Part shown: in pieces, positions 55,491 to 64,000 of the stretch | Layout of the letters: each line of letters begins with the position of its first letter | How positions within the stretch are numbered: position 1 is the first letter of the stretch | Origin: Spizellomyces punctatus DAOM BR117 | Taxonomy: Eukaryota; Chytridiomycota; Chytridiomycetes; Spizellomycetales; Spizellomycetaceae | NCBI RefSeq assembly: GCF_000182565.1 | Contig: NW_015971539.1 | Span: forward strand, 576,660-640,659 | Direction: 5' to 3' | Length of the DNA stretch: 64,000 nucleotides | Notes under the pieces: generated by a model | Told to the model about the DNA's origin: nothing | Database searches by the model: none | Seen by the model: only the letters and a program-made list of their open reading frames with translations | Translations under genes and position numbers: made by a program

Positions 55491-58251
55491 TTAAACATCT
55501 GCCGCCCATAGAGGGTTGGTTTCTTCCCATCCTTGATCTTCGGTTATACTGCCTGTCAGACAAGGGCCACTGACCATGGTTGGATCAACCGTATTGGCGC
55601 AGCCAGCATTCTGCAATACCGATAGCCCTACGGCGGATTGGGGAGGTGGAGTGAGGTGGGTCTTCCAGGTTTCCCTTTCATTGGACCACGTAATTTGTCC
55701 TTGAGGTCGGAAAGATGCACCGCGAGCACTGACATACGGCGTTCCTACTTGCACGATATGGTGGGGTCCAAGGTAAAGACCGGCTGAAGCCATCGGAAGA
55801 GTGGCATCACCCGGAGGGGTGAGAGTTCCGAGCGGAGGGGGTTGAGGCAAATGTGTTGAAGCATCGTAGACAGGGGGAGAAGGGTACACAGCGTACGGAT
55901 TTGAGAGGAAAGGAACGGGGTTCGCGTACATAAGGGTGTCCGGCGGAATGAACCTAGAGGCTTGGTCTGCTGTCAACGAGTATTAATGAAAATTCGGACG
56001 AGCCAGAGCCGGGTATCCACCAGTAAATGCAACAGTAATTTACCTCCAGCTAGATGCCCGGGACTGTTCTCCGTCTTATTGCATAAAAGAATGCATTAGC
56101 TTGAAATTGCAACGACTCAAAATTTTCTCCATTAGCATACCACGAAGCCGATTCTTCCCCTGTTCCCGCCAAGTTGTAGGGCGGCCGGGAACGCATGTCG
56201 TCGGGGCGACAGAAAGGTAGCGCTTCGCGTCACTCCCGTAGATGGCGGAGTCCGAGCAAATGTAGCTGTGCTTGCGAAGCCAACAGGCCCTGCAAAACCG
56301 CCAGGACCACGCAAGGAGGATGATAAAGCGGCATAGGGTATCACACTTGGACTGTAAGGCACAGCTGGTGGTCTTTGGACACGGAACTCGCCTGTTTCAC
56401 GAAACTGGACACGTATAGTCCTATCGAGCCACAACTTTCCGTTCTAGGTTTTTCCTTCAGTCAGTATCCATGGGGGTCAGAATTCGCGGTTGCAGTTACC
56501 TACTTCTTCTTGAATCGCATGTTCAGGCGTAGCTTCGTCCAAAAACTTGATAAATGCAAAAGCTGGACGAGAATCTGCCGATAGTGGTCAGCATTTGAAC
56601 TAAGTTTGCCGTTTGATTGACAACCTACTTGGTCCCGTCGGATATCGGTTAATAAGCTGCAGTGATTGAATTGGCCCGTATTGGCCAAATTTTTCTTCCA
56701 ACAATTCGCGAGTAATCACCGCTTGGTTGAGCTGGCCTACGAATATGCTCAATCTGTCAATGTCGACATTGCCCCGATCAAGATTGGCCGCCCTGTGTAG
56801 ATGATGATGCAGAGAATGTTGTGGACGGATATCAGATCCGGAAGGTGAGCAGAGCTGGTCATGAGAAAACGAATAACCGCTAAACTGCGAGGGGGGCAAG
56901 ACACAATAGTTGTCTGACCATTCGGCCACCCATTTCAGGTTCGTGCGAAGCCCCTGTTGTGCAACGGGTAAGGCAAAGAGACAGAACGAGAAAGTACAAT
57001 GCCAATGCCAACCAAGTACGCTCTAATTGCATCTTCTCGAAAACAGAATTTGACGAAGCCGCACCCTTTACTACGACCAGTTTGATAGTTCTGAAGAATG
57101 GTCAAGTCTTCGACTGGTCCATACCGTTCCAGAATTTGACGTAATTGCTAGGGAAGAAGAACGCTTACAACCACCTGTCCTAAATGGAAACCTGAGTAGC
57201 CGTCTGTACTCACACTAGTCACCGCTTTCACATCGTTCGCATCTTGGACATACTCGGCAACGGATTTGTTGAACTTGGCAATGAAAAGAGTGCGATTTAC
57301 ACGGGCCTGTTCAACGCGTATGTGTCGCCCATCAATGACTGTATTATGTGCCTCCACGAGTGCATGCTTAGAGTCTTCCACGCTCTGCATCATTAGCGCT
57401 TTAGAATTGTGTCCCGGTAAAGCGAATGAGGTTGGACAATCACCTCGAATTGAACGAAAGCGTATGGCCTAGCCAGCCAGTCTTTAAGAACCTTAACATT
57501 CATTAGTTTTCCCCATCTTTCGAAGTGGTTGGTAACGCTTTCATGAAGTTGTTCATCCGTTCTCGATGACGAGAGACTAGGCATAGGACATCAACCTACT
57601 ACGCAAGTGACCAAACCGTAAGGAATTACCTGGCCACAAAGAGACACGCCTGCGGAAGTCCTTTATTCGGATATCGCACTCTGAGCTCTGCAGTGCGAAC
57701 ATCTGCATCCAGTCTTGAAAGTGGTAAGATGCCTCCATCGTCTCCCGATGCTTCGGTGATACGATTGTTTGGAACATCCTGTTGTGCACTCGCAGCTAGA
57801 CAGGGTGTGCATTGAGTAGAATCATATTGACATATTCATATTTCTTACACGTACCAGATAGATGTTGTTCGCACGGGGAAGAGCTGATTGGACACTCGTC
57901 CTTTACGTCATCCAAAACAGATGTGTGCTCTAAATCTACCGTTATGGGCGATTGGCGTTCCATCCTCCAACCCTCCTGGGGTGATGAATCGAAATGCGGA
58001 TAAACGTTTTCCGCCTGCTCAGGAGTAGCAGTTCGTGTCGTGGTGGCGCTATGGGAGCGATTCATAGTGACAGATGGCATCTGCCGACGAGTTCGTATCG
58101 TGTCGTCCGGAGATTTATGGAAGGAATTATGGCGACGCACAGAACTGGGTAGTGTACGCAGATCGTTCACGATAGTTAGCATAGGACTACATGAACGAGT
58201 GCGGGGTGTAGGTGTCGCTGATTTGCTACGAGAAACAGCCGAGTGGTGCAT
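55491..58251 (-). CDS. RNA-binding protein with three RRM domains (S. pombe Mug28-like architecture)
   Basis: RRM1: LFVASLSSSRTDEQLHESVT, NHFERWGKLMNVKVLKDWLA, RPYAFVQFE, then DSKHALVEAHNTVIDGRHIR. RRM2 begins NRTLFIAKFNKSVAEYVQ. RRM3: RLSIFVGQLNQAVITRELLE, EKFGQYGPIQSLQLINRYPT, then WLDRTIRVQFRETGEF. The N-terminus (MHHSAVSRSKSATPTPRTRS) is Ser/Thr/Arg-rich; the C-terminus is Pro-rich (YANPVPFLSNPYAVYPSPPV) and ends NPLWAADV. The spacing of RRMs with RPYAFVQFE and CE/EQARVNRTLFI resembles a fungal family that includes meiotic regulators, but orthology is not certain. About seven introns. The true start may lie upstream of 58251, because the frame stays open to a possible acceptor near 58326. 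Confidence 0.8.
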
Positions 58252-59419
58252 GAATGAGTTTCCTGTCGAATTTTCCCCAGAGACTAGCTCAACAGTTGGC
58301 TTCTGAACGTCAAACGTTCCGTGTCTGTTGGTAGAAAACGTTAGTGTTGTCTCCCAGTCGACACAACTAATTATATTGGTGCACTTGCCTTAAAGTGGAG
58401 AAAGCAAATGACGCTAACTGGGCGCTAAGTTACTACGGGTTCTATGATACGTAAGTGGCGTGTACTTTGGACTGCAGACCGGACCTTCCTTGAAGGGAAC
58501 TAGCACGCTGGATTGCACACGTATCAACAACCTCGGGACGCCGATGAATGTTTTTACCAATCTAACCTCTTAACCTCTTGCGAAAAGCGGATGTCGTAAC
58601 AGGTATCCTTTTTTTAAGGTTTGCTATTCCCAGTGTGGTGTTCAAATTCTTCCAGAGGAACGGGTAGTAATGGCTTCCATACCTGTTTACCCACCACATG
58701 CAAGCATGTTTTTGGAATGCAAGAAAAAGTAGCAAAACGCACGTACAGGGGCCGTAGAAATCCCAGTGTCAAGGGGCGTCGACATTACGCAAGAAGTGCA
58801 GAGAGCTTGCACCATGGCTGCCCCAGGTGCCGCTTTAGTCGATTGCACCCCCGTTTGTCTCGATTCGATCACGATGCTAGATGACACACCTTACGAATGA
58901 GTACTTTCAAGCCTTTCGCATGCGAGCTGCTTATATCTGATACGTATCATGATCATCGAGCAGTGTGACTACAACTGTGCTCTTGTTTTCAGAGCAGAGT
59001 CTACAGACTAGTCTGTGTTATTTCTGTCGTAATCCGATCAATGCTTACATAAGTGCAGATCATGTGCAACTGGCTGTAAACATTCGAATCTCGTTTCCCG
59101 AAAATGGGGGGAGAAGAGGCGTCAAACGGACAAATTGGGGGGTTGGCGGAGGAGTAGCAGAGTTATCAACCAGTCCGCCTCGTTTCACTGCAACCGTTGA
59201 CTAGATTGGATCGTTTCGTTTTGCGAATTCGCCGTCTTTTGAGTGCAAGCAGTATTGTTTGCGCACGCCCTTCGCATCACTACGCGCGACAAGCTCTTTG
59301 CAGATTACATCCCAAATCTGTCCCCCGTCGGGCCCGTTTGAGCCGGCCAGGAATCCGACCGCGGACAATCATCACGCCTTCTTGATAGATTATCGTGCAG
59401 GCAGGCGTTTACAGAAAAC
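58252..59419. other. Long spacer between the RRM gene and RAC
   Basis: About 1.1 kb holding both divergent promoters and perhaps 5' UTR exons of the RRM gene (possible acceptor near 58326). Short ORFs look random. No CACGTG or TATA box stands out. Confidence 0.45.
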
Positions 59420-60317
59420 ATGCAAGCTATTAAGTGTGTTGTAGTTGGTGATGGGTACGTATGTTGTTGAGCTGTGCCAACTGGCTGGGCTAGTTGGAAA
59501 AGTGAGGGTCCATATTAACGTAATTTTTTACTTTCCCCTCCTTTTTTAAATCGATATAGTGCTGTAGGGAAAACTTGCCGTATGTAGTATTTCAGTTTCT
59601 TAAATCATCTCCTGTGAACCACCGCAATAACCAGTTGAATCTCACGCTGGCAGTCCTTATCAGTTACACCACGAATGCTTTTCCCGGGGAGTATATCCCA
59701 ACTGTGTAAGTACCGCACTTGTGCGTCTTTTCAGTACTCGTATTGAAGCGCAATGACCACGTTTTCTTTTTTGAAAAAAGATTTGACAACTACTCAGCAA
59801 ATGTAATGGTGGATGGAAAGCCCATTAATCTCGGTCTATGGGACACTGCTGGACAAGAGGACTACGACCGACTGCGCCCACTATCATACCCGCAAACCGA
59901 CGTTTTTCTCATTTGCTTTTCGTTAGTCAGTCCCCCGTCATTCGAGAATGTCAGGACAAAGGTGGCATTTTTTTTTTTGGACGTGTAGTGGCCGCAAGAC
60001 TTCTGACATCAATTGTTAACAAATAGTGGTATCCTGAGATAAGCCATCACGCTCCAAACACCCCTATCATTCTCGTGGGTACCAAACTAGACCTTCGTGA
60101 GGACAAAGAAACAATTGAAAAGTTGAGAGAGAAGAGGATGGCTCCGATCACTTACCCGCAAGGACTTCAGATGGCGAAGGAGATTGGCGCTGTCAAATAT
60201 CTCGAGTGTTCCGCATTGACCCAGAAGGGCTTGAAAAACGTGTTCGATGAGGCAATCCGTGCCGTATTGTGTCCCGTAGTACCGTCAAAGCGAACCAAGA
60301 AGTGCTTGATTCTGTAG
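59420..60317 (+). CDS. RAC1: Rho-family GTPase Rac
   Basis: Molecular switch for actin organisation and polarity (amoeboid or hyphal growth, NADPH oxidase control). Exon 1 is [12 protein letters not shown]; the 20-nt exon 2 (59560-59579) encodes the P-loop AVGKTC; exon 3 gives [18 protein letters not shown] (switch I with Thr35). Then [80 protein letters not shown] and [20 protein letters not shown]. The C-terminus KRTKKCLIL carries a CaaX box (CLIL, geranylgeranyl type) after a basic stretch. [20 protein letters not shown] favours Rac over Cdc42. Four introns. Confidence 0.96.
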
Positions 60318-60670
60318 GCTGGGGGAAAGGTTTTCGTATAGAAGGTGAATGTAACATCCCGGACGGGTTTATGACTCTACAATGCCATTGGCTCGCGGCT
60401 TTTCCTTTCCCGTTTTCTTTTGAGTCCTCATTGAGAGGGGAAGCTCGGAATGGATAGGCTGGATTAAATACAAACTTTCATTGTATCCTGCATGTAGAGT
60501 TGCACTTAACAATGGCCGGACATGGAAAAACTTTTGCATCGCACAGTTTGTTACACGAGAAGGAATTAGACTAATGATGCCAAGAGTAGTTTCGGCACAT
60601 TGGATTTGGGTGAGCAAAGTTGGCTAGTATATTCTCGATGGTAATCAAGCTCCCAACATTCTCCAATATT
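60318..60670. other. Convergent spacer, RAC / RPLP0
   Basis: 353 bases between two stops. No element recognised; presumably 3' UTRs. Confidence 0.4.
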
Positions 60671-61726
60671 CTAATCAAACAATCCGAAGCCCATGTCGTC
60701 GTCAGATTCCTCCTTTTCTTCCTCTTTCGCAGCAGCCGGTGCAGCTTCCGTGGCGGCAGCAGCAGGCGCAGCCGCAACTGCAAATTTGGAAGGATCAGCA
60801 AGGATCTCCTTCACCTGAGAGAGGTCAATGTGCGTTAATTGGGGGCTCAGAAAATCAAATGAATAAGACACATACCTTCTCAACAGCGTCGAAAGAGTAC
60901 TCAGTGGTAAGACCAATGCTGATCAAGTTCTTGTAACCATTGATCAAAAGGTGGGGAACTGATGCAATGGTAGGGTACCCAATGGCCATGGATACGGCGG
61001 CAATGGTTGTGATGCCCTGAACGAGGCTAGCCAAAAGATCCGATTCATCGATATCCAAGATTTCTGGGGAGAAAATGGTACCGTTATCGTACACTGCCTG
61101 AATCGTCATACCGTACGTGAAGGGAGAAATGTTCATCATGTTTAGCAAAGTGGCCTCAGAGGCACCAACTTTGCTGCCAGCATGGATCAGAGGTACATCG
61201 TTGACGATTTCAATGGTACCCTTAGCGATCTTGGTGGGAATGCCCAATGCCTGGAAGAAGGACGTCTTTCCAGGTTCCATCCCAGTGTTACCAGCGGGGA
61301 TGGTGACATCGACAGGGGCAACAGCGCCAGCTTTGGCAGGAGCCTGTACCCGATTGGCAACAATCCTCTCACGGATCTCCTTCAGGTCACCCTTGGTGAA
61401 GACAAAACCAACGTTGCCTTTGATGACAGTTAGAAGCTTCTCGTAGTTCGGGTTATCCGCGATCAAATTGCGGAGAGCCCGTCGAACCATGGTGTTCTTG
61501 CCCATGAGAACCACGGCATCACCACGAAGGCTGTGACGAACTTGGTGCATCTGGTTACTGCTGACATTATCCACGTTGACGATGAAGATCGTCGGGTACT
61601 CCTCGAGAAGCTGGGAAAGCTTTTGGAAGTAAACTTCCTTCTTCGCGCGACCTTGTATTATCAATTTAAGTCAAAATGGTTGGGGAGAATAACCATGCAA
61701 AAGCACTTACCGTCTCCCTTTGACAT
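60671..61726 (-). CDS. RPLP0: 60S acidic ribosomal protein P0
   Basis: Base of the ribosomal stalk that recruits translational GTPases. Exon 1 is only MSKGDG; after an intron come [100 protein letters not shown] and [20 protein letters not shown]. The last exon has an Ala-rich hinge and ends [16 protein letters not shown], the universal P-protein tail. Length (about 310 residues) is normal. Confidence 0.97.
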
Positions 61727-62245
61727 CTTTGGCGTGTGCAAGGGGCTCCTATTAGATCGGAATTTCAAGACAGGTCACTGTTGACATAAAAATTAGTTGT
61801 CTCGTTTGGTGATGTCAAACACACTTGCAAGCGGTCAAGCCAGCACCCCGCTCGCTCTCGACACCACAAGCCAAAACCATAGCGCATTGAATAACCGAAT
61901 GGATGGATGGATGGATGAACTGACAAGACAGATGCATGGATGCTCTCCAACGTACCTTTGAGTACCCAGTTGGATGAAAATCTTTGGCTGAGAACTGTCG
62001 CAGTGCCATATGTCCTTTGGCATCTGCTTAGTCTCTCACTCGAACCACGCTAGTGTGGATGCATTCGTGAAGCAGTGCAAGCATTGGCATTATGCCACTG
62101 CCTTATCATTGGCAACCTTAGGGGCAAGACTATTGAACAAAGGCATCATTTCACTGTTTTTTTTATATTGCAACACTTATATTCCCCAGCTTCCAAGTCT
62201 TTTGCATCCCACAATCTTCGTAAGTTTGCACAATCGCACTGATAC
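61727..62245. other. RPLP0 promoter region with a short ATGG microsatellite
   Basis: About 520 bases. A tract of four to five GGAT/ATGG units occurs at about 61898-61917. No CACGTG or TATA box is obvious. Confidence 0.45.
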
Positions 62246-63004
62246 TTAGATTCCTTTCTCTTCTCCACCCGTACTCGTACCTACCTCCCCGCTCTGGGCA
62301 ACGGTGATGGCAACGCCCTGTTGCTCAGTAGTGCCAGTTGCACCCATCGCTATGTCTTGCCTCGACTTCGATTCAATACTTGCTACTGCTACTTCGCTCA
62401 TGCCGCTTGCGCTTGCAACACCTGCGACTTCCGAATTAGTGTGGGAGTTCAACGCCGGCATGGATTTCTGGGCCGGGACATGTTGTTCGGTCAAGGCTGG
62501 AATGGACCCCTTCGCGCTCTTATTTAATGCTACAGTAGAACCAGTCTTCCCTTGGCCTCCAGCGCTACTGAGGGCAGCGGCGGATTTAGTGACGGAGGCG
62601 GTTTTGTCCAACGCGTTGGTAGATGCGGCTTTGCTCTTCGCTGAGTCGAGAGCATTGGTGGATGCCGAAGGTACGTGCTGTTGGTTTAGCGCAGCAACAG
62701 ATCCGTGCTTGCTTTGGTCTTGGACGTTGTTCCCTGTTTGCATGTTCTCGCCTGCCACCTCTGTCTCTGGCTGACTAGTGGCCAACTCAAGTGCTTGTCT
62801 ATCGGTTGCGCCATCTCCGGCAGCATCCGCTTTGATGTCTGGGGCACTTGCGGTGGCCTGTTTATCCAAAACAACCGCAGATCCTGCTTTTGGACCACCA
62901 GGTTTAGCGGGGTCTGACTCCGTGGGATGGGCGGGAATTGCTGTGGGTACGGCCACTGGTTGCGCCGGGTAGTTTTGTCGTTGGGTGGAGGTGCCGCAGC
63001 CCAT
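62246..63004 (-). CDS. Unrecognised low-complexity protein, predicted N-myristoylated and palmitoylated
   Basis: Single exon of 252 residues from the ATG at 63004. MGCGTSTQR fits an N-myristoylation signal (Gly2, Ser/Thr6) with Cys3 for palmitoylation, a pattern that targets proteins to the plasma membrane or flagellar membrane. The rest is disordered Ala/Ser/Thr/Gln/Pro sequence with a degenerate repeat of the type S(x)ALxxxxxxS: GSVAALNQQHVPSASTNALD, SAKSKAASTNALDKTASVTK, KTGSTVALNKSAKGSIPALT and QKSMPALNS. QQHVP/EQHVP occurs twice. No enzyme domain. An upstream in-frame ATG would bury the signal, so the start at MGC is preferred. Function unknown. Confidence 0.7.
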   Translation of the reverse strand: MGCGTSTQRQNYPAQPVAVPTAIPAHPTESDPAKPGGPKAGSAVVLDKQATASAPDIKADAAGDGATDRQALELATSQPETEVAGENMQTGNNVQDQSKHGSVAALNQQHVPSASTNALDSAKSKAASTNALDKTASVTKSAAALSSAGGQGKTGSTVALNKSAKGSIPALTEQHVPAQKSMPALNSHTNSEVAGVASASGMSEVAVASIESKSRQDIAMGATGTTEQQGVAITVAQSGEVGTSTGGEEKGI

Positions 63005-63249
63005 TCTGATGATTTTTGTGACGGAAGGCGGAAGATTAAGCGATAGCCAGGAATGTGCTCTAAGAATGGCGGACTTTTGAAGATTTCTATTGATGAATGC
63101 GGAGGACCCCATTCACCAATGGCCAACCTCAAAGTTGATTGAATGCAGCACACACCCTTGAAATCCCTCAATTGCTTACGCCATATTGTGGGAATATATA
63201 AATAGCAACCTGTCGATTGGAGCCAAGTGCATCGTGCACGTGACATCAT

Positions 63250-63388
63250 ACAGTACAGCTAAAGCAGATTAGTGTGCGCCATCACGTGCGTCACATGATC
63301 TTCAAAGATGTGGACACGGAATTGAAATGGATAGACCATCACGTGAATCACGTGATGGCGCACACTATCTCTGCTGTAGCTGTACTGT
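63250..63388. mobile_element. Foldback MITE-like element, copy 2
   Basis: About 139 bases with long terminal inverted repeats: left arm ACAGTACAGC, then CAGATTAGTGTGCGCCATCA CGTG; right arm CACGTGATGGCGCACACTA, then GCTGTACTGT. The centre shares GGAATTGAAATGGATAGAC with the element at 42695-42820. It sits between the MGC protein gene and the last partial gene. Confidence 0.7.
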
Positions 63389-63567
63389 ACTGTAGTGTGG
63401 AGGTGATTGAAAATGGCATTATTATCCAGATTAATCCGGTTAATCATATCGCATAATCAGCACCCCCGTCTATCGCTCAAAGCGGTGAGGCATGCATGCT
63501 AATCGGTGTGGCATGCTAATATGTTTTTTTTTAAAAAAAAACTGAGGTGAGGCGCATACCAAAGGTC

Positions 63568-63575
63568 TATAAAAA
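63568..63575 (+). promoter_or_regulatory. TATA box of the right-edge gene
   Basis: TATAAAAA, about 100 bases upstream of the ATG at 63668, followed by a C/T-rich tract containing CCCTCTTTCCTCTTTACCC, which looks like a pyrimidine-rich transcription start region. Confidence 0.55.
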
Positions 63576-63667
63576 GGGGGCCTTTTGCTGTCTCTTCCCT
63601 CTTTCCTCTTTACCCATCCTCGACTCGCAAACCATCTGCGCAACCCTCATCGCGACTCGGTCCAATC

Positions 63668-64000
63668 ATGAGAATGCAGATGTGGTGGTGTCGAGGACCT
63701 CGTCCGCCCGACAGCAACAGCGATCAGAACCAGCAGCAACCAGTTGGATCCGATAACAAAACTGCTATTATGCTGCCATATTTGTTGAGCTTGGTTGGTA
63801 TGTATCAAGGGCATTTCTTGCATTTCTTGTCATCGGGTCATCTTCTGACATGCAGTTCTAGTCTCCAAGCCTTCGTTACTGAAAATCCTCCGGCTTGTGA
63901 GTCTCCCTGACGATGTTAACTCTCTTGCGAAGACTCTGGCTTCAATGTCAATCAAGAGTTCCGGATCAAGGCCCAGTAGGAACGCGTGTGGTGGTGGGCA
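63668..64000 (+). CDS. Unrecognised gene, 5' part only
   Basis: Starts MRMQMWWCRGPRPPDSNSDQ (ATG at 63668), continues QQQPVGSDNKTAIMLPYLLS, then an intron (donor GTATGT near 63799, acceptor near 63855) joins to a helical stretch VSKPSLLKILRLVSLPDDVN SLAKTLASMS. It runs off the right edge. Too little is visible to name a family. Support comes from the TATA box, the splice signals and the open frame. Confidence 0.45.

Noticed and set aside
58621-58884. Plus-strand 87-codon ORF between the RRM gene and RAC
   Set aside because: No family motif, poor start context, and overlapping open frames on the other strand; treated as spacer.

Overview
The window is nuclear DNA from a zoosporic (flagellated) fungus, most likely a chytrid-grade lineage. 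The fungal character comes from a Pmt4-type protein mannosyltransferase, a PalB/calpain-7 protease, isocitrate lyase, and mating-type-like TALE homeodomain and HMG-box genes. The flagellate character comes from DNALI1, an axonemal inner-arm dynein light chain that non-flagellated fungi lack. Nearly every gene has several short introns (about 45-100 nt, GTRNGT donors, YAG acceptors), genes are packed a few hundred bases apart, and many pairs are head-to-head. No species is claimed.

Layout: 1-6.5 kb RNA processing and ribosome assembly (CSTF2 partial, SF3A2, KRI1), then DNALI1. 6.8-13.2 kb ferrochelatase, proteasome lid RPN5, RCC1. 13.5-19.6 kb FCF2, an unknown coiled-coil membrane protein, kinetochore DSN1, mitochondrial ribosomal mL54, a short MUS81. 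19.9-23.7 kb an arrestin-fold gene broken by a 100-N gap, and an ankyrin protein. 23.9-27.4 kb two unusual fusion enzymes: an F-box-like / prolyl 4-hydroxylase / GT60 GlcNAc-transferase protein, and a bacterial-type bifunctional chorismate mutase-prephenate dehydratase. 27.6-38.4 kb RPN8, NUP54, BRF1, PMT4 and a homeobox gene. 38.4-41.0 kb is gene-poor. 41.0-43.6 kb holds a secreted fasciclin-domain protein, a foldback (MITE-like) element and a tandem duplication. 43.8-47.2 kb calpain-7/PalB.

47.7-55.0 kb is the most suggestive region. An intact TALE homeodomain gene and a MATA-type HMG-box gene diverge from a 275-bp spacer. A second homeodomain copy lies in inverted orientation 5 kb away, with isocitrate lyase and ATP synthase alpha between them. 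The arrangement resembles a mating-type locus with a satellite or degenerate cassette. 55.5-64 kb holds a three-RRM RNA-binding protein, a Rac GTPase with a 20-nt microexon, ribosomal stalk protein P0, a predicted dually acylated low-complexity protein, a second foldback element and the start of an unknown gene.

Two genome-level patterns stand out. Most head-to-head intergenic spacers contain the E-box CACGTG. The fusion architectures at 24-27 kb also depart from what is usual in fungi. Exon joins were made by eye from splice signals and family conservation; outer coordinates are firmer than internal splice sites.
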